Assembly (NCBI RefSeq): GCF_905171765.1
Contig: NC_053395.1
Location: 185,522,156 to 185,586,155, forward strand
DNA length: 64,000 nucleotides
Direction of reading: 5' to 3'
From: Bufo bufo
Lineage: Eukaryota > Chordata > Amphibia > Anura > Bufonidae
Shown here in pieces: positions 44,744-55,705 of this stretch. The notes under the pieces are model-generated. The model did not search any database. It had not been told where the DNA came from and saw only the letters and a list, made by a program, of their open reading frames with translations. Within the stretch, counting starts at the first letter, position 1. Every line of letters begins with the position of its first letter. Position numbers and translations under genes: made by a program.

Positions 44744-46289
44744 CAGTCATGGCCAAAAGTTTTGAGAATGACACAAATATTAGTTTTCACAAAGTTTGCT
44801 GCTAAACTGCTTTTAGATCTTTGTTTCAGTTGTTTCTGTGATGTAGTGAAATATAATTACACGCACTTCATACGTTTCAAAGGCTTTTATCGACAATTAC
44901 ATGACATTTATGCAAAGAGTCAGTATTTGCAAGGTTGGCCCTTCTTTTTCAGAACCTCTGCAATTCGACTGGGCATGCTTTCAATCAACTTCTGGGCCAA
45001 TTCCTGACGGATAGCAACCCATTCTTTCATAATCACTTCTTGGAGTTTGTCAGAATTAGTGGGTTTTTGTTCGTCCACTCGCCTCTTGAGGATTGACCAC
45101 AAGTTCTCAATGGGATTAAGATCTGGGGAGTTTCCAGGCCATGGACCCAAAATGTCAACGTTTTGGTCCCCGAGCCACTTAGTTATCACTTTTGCCTTAT
45201 GGCACGGAATGGAAAATGCATTGTTCTTCACCAAACTGTTGTTGGATTGTTGGAAGAAGTTGCTGTTGGAGGGTGTTTTGGTACCATTCTTTATTCATGG
45301 CTGTGTTTTTTGGCAAAATTGTGACTGAGCCCACTCCCTTGGATGAGAAGCAACCCCACACATGAATGGTCTCAGGATGCTTTACTGTTGGCATGACACA
45401 GGACTGATGGTAGCGCTCACCTTTTCTTCTCCGGACAAGCCTTTTTCCAGATGCCCCAAACAATCGGAAAGAGGCTTCATCGGAGAATATGACTTTGCCC
45501 CAGTCCTCAGCAGTCCATTCACCATACTTTCTGCAGAAGATCAATCTGTCCCTGATGTTTTTTTTGGAGAGAAGTGGCTTCTTTGCTGCCCTTCTTGACA
45601 CCAGGCCATCTTCCAAAAGTCTTCGCCTCACTGTGCGTGCAGATGCGCTCACACCTGCCTGCTGCCATTCCAGAGCAAGCTCTGCACTGGTGGCACTCCG
45701 ATCCCGCAGCTGAATCCTCTTTAGGAGACGATCCTGGGGCTTGCTGGACTTTCTTGGACGCCCTGAAGCCTTCTTAACAAGAATTGAACCTCTTTCCTTG
45801 AAGTTCTTGATGATCCTATAAATTGTTGATTGAGGTGCAATCTTAATATCCACAATATCCTTGCCTGTGAAGCCATTTTTATGCAACGCAATGATGGCTG
45901 CACGCGTTTCTTTGCAGGTCACCATGGTTAACAATGGAAGAACAATGATTTCAAGCATCACCCTCCTTTTAACATGTCAAGTCTGCCATTTTAACCCAAT
46001 CAGCCTGACATAATGATCTCCAGCCTTGTGCTCGTCAACATTCTCACCTGAGTTAAAAAGATGATTACTGAAATGATCTCAGCAGGTCCTTTAATGACAG
46101 CAATGAAATGCAGTGGAAATTTTTTTTGGGGATTAAGTAAATTTTCATGGCAAAGAAGGACTATGCAATTCATCTGATCACTCTTCATAACATTCTGGAG
46201 TATATGCGAATTGCTATTATAAAAACTTAAGCAGCAACTTTTCCAATTTCCAATATTTATGTAATTCTCAAAACTTTTGGCCACGACTG
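44744..46289 (-). mobile_element. Tc1 element B, 1546 bp, complete ends
   Basis: TA lies at 44742-44743 and 46290-46291. The ends CAGTCATGGCCAAAAGTTTT and its complement with one change (GGCCACGACTG) are inverted. It carries a minus-strand transposase with a single small deletion. Confidence 0.9.
44920..45925 (-). pseudogene. Tc1 transposase with an 11-base catalytic-site deletion
   Basis: The likely start is MVTCKETRAAIIALHKNG at 45925. The paired helix-turn-helix DNA-binding region covers about residues 1-110, with a GRPRKS basic hook near 55-60. The first catalytic aspartate is D149 in VIFSDEASF. The frame runs to FGEEQCIF near 45205-45230, then breaks: compared with the Tc1 pattern, about 11 bases that should encode the second catalytic aspartate and its neighbours are missing. 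The other frame resumes at PCHKAKVITKW and contains [11 protein letters not shown] with the glutamate of DD34E, ending GQPCKY at 44920. Everything else appears whole, so the enzyme was lost by one event. Confidence 0.88.
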
Positions 46290-46450
46290 TACACTGTACA
46301 GTGTCCAGCATCGCACCTGCCTGACACAGCTGATGGAGGTAGAGGTGGACATTCACTGGTGTGATATTGATGACCTATCCTGGTGGATCCTGCCAGTAGC
46401 CTATACTGGTCTCAGAGATTAAGCCACGCTGGTGTAAATATGCATGCCAG

Positions 46451-47481
46451 TAGGGATGTCCCAAAACAATTTTTTTAAGACCGAGTACCGATACTTTTAT
46501 TCAAGTACTCACGGATACCAATTATGGTGTGGCAATGTTTTTACAGCAAATTTCAATTTAATTTAGTCATAGGGGAGATTTATCAAACCTTGTACAAAGA
46601 AAAAGCGGCGCAGTTGCTGATACCAATGAAAAAAATTAAAGCTGGAATTTGGTTGCTATGGACAACTGCTTTACTTTTCCTTTGTACAAGGGTTAATAAA
46701 TTAATAAATGGGCATATAACAGTGTTTCCTAACCAATGTGCCTCCAGCTGTTGCATGCTGGGAGGTGTAGTTTTGCAACAGCGCTGGAGGCCCACTGGTT
46801 GGGAATCACTATTATATGCCCATCCCCCCACCTTATTTTATATTCACTATTTGAAAATGAAATGGAGAATAAATTAACTGAATTTCTCCTCCATTTCATG
46901 CACCATACCCACCTGGCCTGCTGTAATCCTTCCCATGCGGAAGCACCAGAGTACTGGGAGGAAGTGGCTTTAACTTCCTCCCAGTGCTAGGCAACCGCAT
47001 GGGACTTGGGAGCCGCCGCACAGAAGTCCCGCCCCCACGCCGATCAGCTGGGACACGCTGCCGTCCCCACGCTAATCAGCTGGGAGCGCCGCCGCACGGA
47101 AGCCGACACAGGACCCGCAGCCGTCGTTGTTTATCTGGAGCCAGCTGAGAGGTAAGGCGCAAGAGCATTAGGTGGCCCCTTCTCCCCAACTCTGGTGTGA
47201 AATTTCCCTACCCAGTCATTGTGCGCCTGCGCAGAACACCTCCTTCCAAAGCTGGGAACGTCATGTCCGGTGCGGCCACGTCACAACAGGAAGTGACGAG
47301 GGTAGGGAAATTTCACGGAACACCGTCCCCACCGCTGATCATCTGGGAAACGGGACCCGCTGCTGCATGGCCATCAGGTATCGGGAGTGGTATCGGTGAC
47401 ATTTGCACGAGTACAAGTACTCGTGCAAATGTCCGGTATCGGTCCCATACCCATACTGGTATCAGTATTGTGACATCCCTA
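46451..47481. mobile_element. hAT-like element with TAGGGATGTC ends
   Basis: The ends TAGGGATGTCCC and GTGACATCCCTA are inverted. The flanks are ATGCCAG (46444-46450) and ATGGCCAG (47482-47489), an 8-bp duplication with one base lost. Inside are CCGAGTACCGATAC and GGTATCGGTCCC words. Two smaller MITE pieces are nested at 46570-46811. No transposase. Confidence 0.7.
46720..46811. mobile_element. Small hAT-type MITE, CAGTGTTTCC end
   Basis: CAGTGTTTCCTAACCA and TGGTTGGGAATCACTA are inverted, and the arms share GCCTCCAGC and CTGGAGGC. The flanks GCATATAA and TTATATGC are inverted rather than direct, so they extend the palindrome to 46710-46821. Confidence 0.65.
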
Positions 47482-47489
47482 ATGGCCAG

Positions 47490-48357
47490 TATGGTGAAAC
47501 TGTCAATGGCTCATGAAATCAGTTATGGTTCCTTTGATCGCTCGCGTGGTAAGAGACCTATGCAGCTCTGATGCTCACGGACTAAGCTCCCAAGAAAACG
47601 CCCGCTAAGTGCACAGAGTGGAATATTGCAATGCTGTTGTACACAAAATAACCTCACGCAAATAAAATATAGAGGAGAAGCAAATTATAGTAATAATAAA
47701 AATATTTGAATACAGATATTAGGATATTATCCCGAGTATAGGTCATCAATATCTGCAGCCTGAACGGCCCCTTGAAGGAGGCATCATACATCATATTAAT
47801 TTTCTATCTGCAGATCTGTTTTCACTCACAACTGTAATTTACAACACGGAAATTCTATTATAGAAATATTAAATATAAAATAATATAATATATTATATTA
47901 TTAGGAATATTAAATATAATATAATAGACATCAACACGTAAATTAAGACCTAAAGTGGATTAAGTTAAATAACGTGTGTGGGATGCATTTATTTACTATA
48001 GAAATGAATTTATTTATGTACTCCAATGACATACATAGAGAGAAGGGAGGAGCCCATAGTAAAGAGTACCCCCCCCCCCCCAATGCCTTTTTATGATCTC
48101 TTTCCCTGGCAAACAATAGATTACTTGAGCCGAAAAGCACACCAATTGTATAGTTTACAGTAAAGAATTAATCTACTATATGTAAACAGACAGATAAATT
48201 GCATTGCTTATTGTCCTGGCCCCAAGTCTCTATTATACTTCAGAGCTGTACTCATACTTCTGCAGAGGTTACATCTCCCAGCATCCCATGCTGGCTCAAT
48301 ATTTGCATGAAACTTGCAATTTTAAATTTACTACTGCATTACGAGAGCGCAGATATG
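47490..48357. other. Unassigned; C-run and AT-rich tract
   Basis: TAATATAATATATTATATTA lies near 47880-47900 and a C-run at about 48068-48081. A GAGTATAGGTCATCAATATC fragment near 47735 is from the AGGGGTT MITE family. Confidence 0.4.
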
Positions 48358-48416
48358 TACAGGTGAAACTCGAAAAACTTGACTATCGTGCAAAGTTCAT
48401 TTATTTCAGTAATGCA

Positions 48417-49132
48417 TGGGACTGCATTATTCAGTTGGAGATTATCTACAGAGAGCTATTGGGCTGACGGCTATCGTGCCATTGATCCATCCGTATACCT
48501 TCACTCTGACATCCCCTGATGAATCCGGTGATACATATATCTTCATCGGAGGAAACGCGTTGGGATTACTTTATTATTCTCTTTGGCTGCATTGACATTG
48601 GGAAAAATCACTTTCAGGGACAGGATAATAGGGATAGCCGTCGATAAGTGGGGTCGCTCTCCTGGGGGTGATTCTCCCGCACATAGGCGGGAGACCTCTC
48701 CGCTTTTAGGCAGGGCCTCACTAGTCGGCTAGGGATATTACTTTCCCAATCTCATATTTGTCCTATACAAGAAGAGCCAGTGATGACATCTTTTATATGA
48801 TATTTGCAGTGAACACCCATCTATTTTGTTCCTGCGGACCTCCCCACCACAAATATCTACATCCTGCTGTGGTACGAGTTATCTCCATAACAGAAAAATC
48901 ATCAAACCGTGAGTGGGGACTATTTAGTCCAAAACTGTGCTCTCTATTGTTTGTTTATATACCCTGAGCCCTACTCTGCATAAGTCCATTGTATCGTTTA
49001 TATGCAGTTATCTATATACTTTGTGGGACCTATTTTAAATGTTCATAACTAAAAGTTAAGTTTTAGTGGGAAAATTATTCAGTGATATACAGTTCGTATT
49101 CCCACACTATATATATTTTTTCATACTGTGAA
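48417..49132 (+). mobile_element. 716-bp Penelope-like retroelement insert
   Basis: It is bracketed by an exact 16-bp direct repeat, TTATTTCAGTAATGCA, at 48401-48416 and 49133-49148, which is unique in the parent MITE once the insert is removed. A long duplication of this type indicates target-primed insertion. The insert contains a hammerhead ribozyme about 95 bases from its left end. There is no reverse transcriptase frame; it may be a truncated Penelope-like element or a small non-autonomous relative. No terminal repeats or poly-A tail seen. Confidence 0.65.
48511..48566 (+). ncRNA. Hammerhead ribozyme, type I, minimal helix III
   Basis: Stem I AUCCC (48511-48515) pairs perfectly with GGGAU (48562-48566). 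The core CUGAUGA lies at 48516-48522. Stem II UCCGGUGA (48524-48531) pairs with UCAUCGGA (48543-48550) in eight pairs with one G-U, over an 11-base loop. GAAA lies at 48552-48555. Helix III is ACGCGU, and the cleavage-site base is U48561. The A48523/G48551 pair is non-standard. Every core base of the hammerhead consensus is present, and the layout matches hammerheads in Penelope-like elements. Confidence 0.72.
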
Positions 49133-49542
49133 TTATTTCAGTAATGCAACTTAAAAGGTGAAACTGATATATGAGATAGACTCATTACATGCAAAGCGAG
49201 ATATTTCAAGCCTTTATTTGTTATAATTTGGATGATTATGGCTTACAGCTTATGAAACCCCAAAGTCACAATCTCAGGTACCCTATGCTCAGGGGATATG
49301 AATTAATTAGCTGACTGAGTGTGACACTTTCAGTTTAGAATATTAAATTTTTTCACAATATTCAAAATTTAATTTGCATTACTGAAATAAATGAACTTTA
49401 GCACGATATTCAAATTTTTTGAGTTTCATCTGTAGTTTCCAAAGACATCCAGAAAAAAAAAGTGAATGCAGCTGTGGGATGTGACATGCCTGTCAGCAGT
49501 CCCCAGCACCCAAAGAGGCAGAGTTTATAATAATTTGTATTA

Positions 49543-49846
49543 GACCTCTCACACACAAACGTATTTTCATTTTGTGTCTGTTCCATTTTTTTGCGGACCG
49601 TATACGGAACCGTTCATTTCAATGGGTCCACGAAAAAAAAACGCATTCCATTTCCGTATTTCCATTCTGCAAAAAAAAACAAAAAAGAACATGTCCTATT
49701 ATTGTCCGCATTACGGACAAGGATAGTACTGTTCAATTAGGGATCAGCTGTTCCGGAATACGGAAGGCACACGGATGTCATACGTTTTTTTTTTCGGATC
49801 CGTTTTTTGCAGACCGCAAAATACATACGGTCGTGTGCAAGAGGCC
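49543..49846. mobile_element. TTA-flanked MITE with GACCTCTCACACACAAACG end
   Basis: TTA lies at 49540-49542 and 49847-49849. The right end is CGGTCGTGTGCAAGAGGCC. The interior has CGGACCGTATACGGAACCG and TTTTTTTCGGATCCG. Confidence 0.7.
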
Positions 49847-49849
49847 TTA

Positions 49850-50879
49850 GACGGATATTCCAGTTAGGACAAGTTTTTCCCTATTCATTCATTCCATAAC
49901 CGGACCAGTAGTCGAGAATGCGCGCTGCTGCGCCATTCAAACTCTATGGGACTGCCAGAGATATCCGCGTGCTGAACTCCGCTATTTCCAGCAGTCACAC
50001 AGGAGATATATGGAGTGGCAGTATGCATGCTCGAAGCAAAGCGGGCAGAGCTTATGCTAATGTTTACTATCATTAAAGGGTTATTAAATGAATTTATGCT
50101 AATTTGTGTAGAAGGGGTATGCCGATTAGGACAAGTTATTCCCCATCCACTGGCTCCATTCTGTATGAATGGAACAGCTAGTCAAGCGTACACGGTCACG
50201 GGACCCCTGTTCTTCTGATCCCCTATCCCGTGTACTAGTAACCCTTTGAATAGGGCATTGTGGCCCATTTGGGCATTGTTCCCTTGTTCCTTGATTACAA
50301 TTTTCAAATGTTGGTAAGCTATGCTATTACATGGGCTGTAATTCAGGATTAGAAAGATGTTATCCCATGATTAAAGGCTATGTATGCCTTTGGGGGCAAT
50401 TTTTTTTTTTTATTATTGCAGTGTACAAATTTTGAGCTAAAAAATAATTTTTTAAATTGGTCTTTATTAAAAAATATGGCGTAGTTTTTCTTTACAGAAC
50501 TGACATACTCTAGTAGCACCCTTTGGAATTTCTGTCTTTTCTGTCAGACCAGGAGCAGATGGACTCCTTATCTCTGCTCTCTGACATTATGAACACTCAT
50601 TATAGCTCAGTTCTTATCTTACGGATAAAAATGTGGCTAAAATAAGTGTTTATGACCTCTCAGTAGTTTAGAGATAAGTTTTTTTTTTTTTAGATGACTG
50701 GCACAAAGCGAAAGTACCAGTCACACAGCTAGAAAAACAGTTAACCCTTTGTGACAGAACAGCTCAATATTTTTAATAAAGGCCAATTGAAAATAATGCT
50801 TTTTGCCAAAAATAAAATAAGTAAAATAAGAGTAAAATACAATCATAAAAAAAATTGCCTCCTAAGGTGTACATAGCCT
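49850..50879. other. Unassigned
   Basis: No gene seen. It is probably old MITE material near 49855-50240 (GGACAAGTTTTTCCC and GGACAAGTTATTCCC). Confidence 0.35.
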
Positions 50880-50883
50880 TTAA

Positions 50884-51361
50884 AGGGATCATTTTTGTAA
50901 ATACATTTTGTTACCCAATTCCCACCCTGTTTGAGAAAATAAGTCCCCTCTTACCTGATTGTTGTCTTTCGTCTCCCCTGGTTACGGCCACCTCTCGTCT
51001 GTGGAATCCTGTGGCCGCGCTTGCGCAGAAGACTGAAGATTTTCTCCGGGCCGTGTAATGTCCTGAACGCGCACGCCGCCGGGCATGCTTCATGATGACT
51101 TCTTCCTGGCCAGTATAGTACAGAGCCGCGACCACGCACGCCGGCACTGTACTGTACAGGCCAGGAATAATTCACCAAGGCGCATGTACGGCGGCGTGCG
51201 CGTTCAAGACATTGCACGGCCCGGCCGGGAGAAAATCTTCAGTCTTCTGTGCAAGCGCGGCCCGGCCGGGAGAAGACGTCAATCAAGCCCAGCCGAATCC
51301 AGGAAGAGAACGTCACGCTCGCCGCAGATAAGTATCAAAACTGTTGATTGGGAATACCCCT
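50884..51361. mobile_element. TTAA-flanked palindromic MITE, GC-rich arms
   Basis: TTAA lies at 50880-50883 and 51362-51365. GAAGACTGAAGATTTTCTCC and GGAGAAAATCTTCAGTCTTC are long inverted arms, as are GCGCACGCCGCC and GGCGGCGTGCGC. Confidence 0.75.
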
Positions 51362-51365
51362 TTAA

Positions 51366-52869
51366 GATAAAAAGCTAAAAAACGGGACAATCTCTTTCTA
51401 ACCAATCTAGAACAAGCCAAGGACCTCATATGAATCCAGAGATCTCTCTATTCATTGCTCCAATTTCTCAGCAAGACTAGGGGTATGTCCTTTCTGCTGC
51501 AGCTCTCTCTCTGTAACTTTTACAGCTTCTAACAGTAGATAGGGCTAATGACAGTTTGAAGATGACATTGAGTATGTGTGTCCACCTCAATGAGGTGGAC
51601 AAAGAAATAAGGAAAACAGCAAACAGCAGGTGGCGCTATTCAGATACATTTTATTGAATAACTCAGTGGCTATACTATATTTTTACTTACATTGCAATTA
51701 CAAAAGTATTCACAGCCAGGTGCTGGTTTGAAATCTGTAGAATATTTTTCTTGAGACAACTTCTTTGAACATCAAAATCAAACCTCCACCTCCATTAACT
51801 ATGCCTTTCCATACACATTAAGAGGACATACTGTAGGGTAAGTACTTTACATAATAACGATTTGTTCATACACTCAGCTTTTAGCTGTATAGTTTCATCC
51901 TTGATAATGATAAAAACACAAAATGAAGCAGTAGATTTTATATTTCTAAACCCGCACACTAACAAAAAGCTGCATGAATCAGAGCAAAGGGCAACAGGGA
52001 AACATTTAACAACCCATCAATTAACATCACACACTGTAAGAGATTATAAATGCTGGTAGTCACTGTTTGCATTTCCGGTGTTAACCATGGGCAAGAGTTG
52101 ATCATTAGCTCAGCTGCAAATAAATATTCAGGTCTTTTATTGCGGAATGAATCCTAAAAGAGATCTGACAATGAGAGGAAAGAATAAATAGATGGTTGTG
52201 ACGCTAACAGGAAGACATCTAAAATACTTAAAAAACAAAACAAAAAAAAAACCTTCACCGTTTATGATTTCTTCACTTCAATTTATAATCCCCATTATAA
52301 AGTCTTACACAAGTGGATTTTTCATTAGCTTTTATGTCTCTCTATATGGTTCATAGAACGTTTTTATTCATTTTATGCATAAAAAACACGCCCATAGGAG
52401 TCTTATTCATAATTTGGATGCCTCCATATGTCATAAGATCTATTTTGTATGGGGGATGTCTTATGTGTTCCCCGCTGCTCCCTAGAAGACAGCCATCAGT
52501 ATTACAATGGGTATCATGTAATACTGAAGACATATGGTTGTTATAAATCTGCATGTTGTGTATGGCGGTATACGCTTATGAGAAAGAGGCCAAAGTCTGT
52601 GGTCGGACTGTTCCTCCATAGTCTCAAAAAGATTAGTGGGCCGAGATACTGACACAGTAACAAGGTCCGAAGACAATGCCATCTGGAAGTGACTTTGTAG
52701 CCATTCACGTGCCACTTAGGACCTTTTCTTATTGGTTGATGATGATTCTTGCGTGTGCACTAATACTGTAGTGTGTATAAGTGGATGTCATACAGTTCAG
52801 TACTAATCGGAACCAAAGGCGAGTTCGGTTTCAAGTTTTGAACTGGTTTTCCACTTTAACAATCAACTA
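51366..52869. other. Unassigned
   Basis: CAGCAGGTGGCGCTATTCAG and the following text at 51625-51745 look like a common amphibian interspersed repeat, but I cannot name it. No gene. Confidence 0.35.
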
Positions 52870-53536
52870 CCGAAGTTATTCACAAATCACTGGTCAGACC
52901 ACACATGGAGTACTGTGTACAGTTCTGGGCTCCTGTGAACAAGGCCGACATAGCAGAGCTGGAGAGGGTTCAGAGGAGGGCAACTAAATTAACAACTGGA
53001 ACCGGAGGACTACAGTACCCTGAAAGATTATCAACATTAGGGTTAAAAAAAATAACTCACAGATTGAACATAACCCTGTTCATGGGAATATGGTAGAATG
53101 TAGAAGAGAATGAGGGGAGATCTAATTACTATGTAAAAAAATATCAGGGGTCAGTACAGAGATCTCTCCCATCATCTATTTATCCCCAGGACTGTGACTG
53201 TGACAAGGGGACATCCTCTGCATCTGGAGGAAAGAGCAGTGAGACTATGGAGCTCTATGCCTGAGGCGGTGGTGATGGTGAGTTCACTAAAAGAGTCCAA
53301 GAGGGGCCTGGATGTATTTCTGGAGTGTAATAATATTACAGGCTATAGCTACTAGAGAGGGGTCGTTGATCCAGGGAGTTATTCTTATTGCCTGATTGGA
53401 GTCGGGAAGAATATTTTTCTCCTTAAGTAGAGAAAATTAGCTTCTACCTCACAGTTTTTTTTGGCCTTCTTCTGGATCAACTTGCAGGATAACAGGCCGA
53501 ACTGGATAGACAAATGTCTTTTTTCTGCCTTATATA
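52870..53536 (+). mobile_element. L2/CR1-type LINE 3' end with ORF2 tail
   Basis: From 52885 the frame reads SLVRPHMEYCVQFWAPVNKA, then DIAELERVQRRATKL, the conserved segment at the C-terminus of L2/CR1 reverse transcriptases. Further frames give RLSTLGLKK and a RGDLIT-like segment, with shifts. A 3' UTR follows containing TGGATCAACTTGCAGGATAA and CTGGATAGACAAATGTC. The 5' part is missing, as is usual for these elements. The tail continues after Tc1 element C at 54602. Confidence 0.85.
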
Positions 53537-54601
53537 CACTGCCTGTCCAAAAAAAAAAAGTCGCCACTTGGATTTAACTAAGCAAATAGTTATAAGCATT
53601 CTATTGGATAATTACTCCATGGGCGATTATCTTTCAGCTGGCAACAAGTTATTTAACCCCAACTGGTGCAATAAGTTGCTTCTCATTTCTTAAACAACTA
53701 TGTCGAAAGACACATCTCGTGGTCGTGGAAAAGATGTTAGTCTGTTTGAGAAGGGTCAAATCACTGGCATGCATCAAGCAGAGAAAACATCTAAGGAGAT
53801 TGCAGAAACTACTAAAATTGGGTTAAGAACTGTCCAACGCATTATTAAAAACTGGAAGGATAGTGGGGACCCATCGAGGAAGAAATGTATCCGGAAAAAA
53901 ATCCTAAATGATCGCGATCGGCTATTACTTAAACGTTTAGTGATATCAAATCAAAGAAAAACAATAGAACTCAGGGCTATGTTTAATAGTGAAAGTAAGA
54001 GCATTTCCACACGCACAATGCGAAGGGAACTCAAGGGATTGGGACTGAACAGCTGTGTAGCCGTAAGAAAACCACTAATCAGTGAGGCAAACCAGAAAAA
54101 AAGGCTTCAATTTGCGAGGGAGCATAAAGATTGGACTCTGGAGCAATGGAAGAAGGTAATGTGGTCTGAGGAGTAAAGATTTACCCTGTTCCAGAGTGAT
54201 GGGCGCATCAGGGTAAGAAGAGAGGCAGATGAAGTGATGCACCCATCATGCCTAGTGCCTACAGTACAAGTCTGTGGGGGCAGTGCAATGATCTGGGGTT
54301 GCTGCAGTTGGTCAGGTCTAGGTTCAGTAACAGTATGTGCTCCAAGAATGAGGTCAGCTGACTACCTGAACATACTGAATGACCAGGTTATTCCATCAAT
54401 AGATTTTTTCGTCCCTGATGGCACGGGCATATTCCAAGATGACAATGCCAGGATTCATCGGGCTCAACTTGTGAATGAGTGGTTCAGGGAGCATGAGACA
54501 TCATTTTCACACATGAATTGGCCACCACAGAGTCCAGACCTTAACCCCATTGAGAATCTTTTTTTTTTTTTTGGTGGCGACTTTTTTTGGGACAGGCAGT
54601 G
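53537..54601 (+). mobile_element. Tc1 element C, 1065 bp
   Basis: TA lies at 53535-53536 and 54602-54603. The ends CACTGCCTGTCC followed by an A-run and GTCGCCAC, and GTGGCGAC followed by a T-run and GGGACAGGCAGTG, are inverted. It is inserted in the LINE tail, where the restored target reads TATATACTATG. The 3' part of the transposase is deleted. Confidence 0.9.
53700..54560 (+). pseudogene. Tc1-like transposase, catalytic D mutated and C-terminus lost
   Basis: The frame begins MSKDTSRGRGKDVSLFEKGQ and shows the paired helix-turn-helix (SKEIAETTKIGLRTVQRIIK). At residues 156-159 the expected WSDES reads WSEE-stop: the first catalytic aspartate, position 157, is glutamate and the next codons end in TAA (54174-54176). 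The same frame then continues through [14 protein letters not shown], the second aspartate in [10 protein letters not shown] and [10 protein letters not shown]. Directly after that it runs into the T-run of the right terminal repeat, so the last few dozen residues were removed by deletion. It is inactive on three counts. Confidence 0.88.
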
Positions 54602-54625
54602 TACTATGATGTTACTATTATTCAA

Positions 54626-55283
54626 CAAAGTCACGCGCGACTTCGTTAATAACTTACTTCGGTTCATCGGAGCCCATACATTCTAATACTGTATGGAGAA
54701 GAATCTCCGTACAGTATTATTCAGAAGCTTTGAACGAAGAGACTTTGAATTAAGCATCCAAAGCTTGCTTTGCTCAACTCTAATTATCAGTAAGAAAGAG
54801 AAAGACAACCCCTTTAAGTCTTGGATAACCCCCTATTGAGAACCGAACGAGCTCGTAACAATAGTAGAGAGATGTGGCTCTCCTATTGTTTTGTGTATAC
54901 AGCTCCTATTTAGACCTATGTGGTTAAAGAGACTGCAGCCAATTGTCCGGAAGGAAGCGTTCCTTCCCAACAGTCGGCTGCTCGTTCAGTGAAGGAGAGC
55001 GCTGAACTGTGTGGGGACAAGGGATCACTATTGCAATCCCTCGCCCTCATACAGATTCATGGTTTCTGAGCAGCAGATTGCTGTTTAAACCACACGATCT
55101 GCTGCCCAGAAACTATGATCACTGGAGCCTCCATGAACTACAGGATCACCCAATAAACGAGCGTTGCACTCGTACAGCGGGTTATCAGTGGCACATTTAC
55201 ACTGGCAGATTGTCAAGAAAGACCGTTCACAGGTACGGTCGTTCCTGATAATTTGGACGATTATTGGCTCGTGTAAATGCAGC
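54626..55283. other. Unassigned; MITE right-end fragment
   Basis: GACAACCCCTTTAAG near 54806-54820 is a right end of the AGGGGTT family without its body. The rest is not recognised. Confidence 0.4.
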
Positions 55284-55287
55284 TTAA

Positions 55288-55705
55288 AGGGTTTCTACCA
55301 CCACATTTTGACCTAATTAGCTGTCAGACACTAGCGATCTGCTAGTGTCTGCTGTACCTAACCATGCTATTGTAATTCCTTTCTCTGCAGCGGTTACCCT
55401 AAAAAACTTAGTTTTATTGGTATGCAAATGAGCCTCTAGGTGCTATGGGAGCGTCTTTTCATCACCTAGAGGCTCCGTCCACTCACCATTTCTGCCGCCC
55501 AGCGCAGGGAGACAGTCACTGCGCCTGCGCCGAATACAGAAGCACACAGCGCAGGCGCGAGTAGGCTGTCAATCTAGAGGAGAGGGGCGGGCTGGAGCGC
55601 GCTGGGCGGCAGAAATGGTGAGTGGACGGAGACTCTAGGTGATGAAAAGACGCCCACATAGCACCTAGAGGCTCATTTGCATACCAATAAAACTACGTTT
55701 TTTTT
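55288..55705. mobile_element. TTAA-type palindromic MITE, AGGGTTTCTACC, right end lost
   Basis: TTAA at 55284-55287. The arms TGGTATGCAAATGAGCCTCT and GCTCATTTGCATACC are inverted, as are GTGAGTGGACGGAG and its partner. The right arm stops near 55705 before the terminal sequence. Confidence 0.65.

Larger units (their letters stand above)
44518..46385. mobile_element. AGGGGTT-family MITE split by Tc1 element B
   Basis: TTAA at 44514-44517 precedes AGGGGTTGTCCGGGC. After the Tc1 the text resumes and reaches TTGATGACCTATCC near 46366-46380; the outermost right end is lost. Confidence 0.7.
48360..49432. mobile_element. Tc1/mariner-type MITE split by a retroelement insert
   Basis: TA lies at 48358-48359 and 49433-49434. 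The ends CAGGTGAAACTCGAAAAA and TTTTTTGAGTTTCATCTG are inverted, and TTCATTTATTTCAGTAATGC occurs near both. Without the insert it is about 340 bp and non-coding. Confidence 0.8.
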
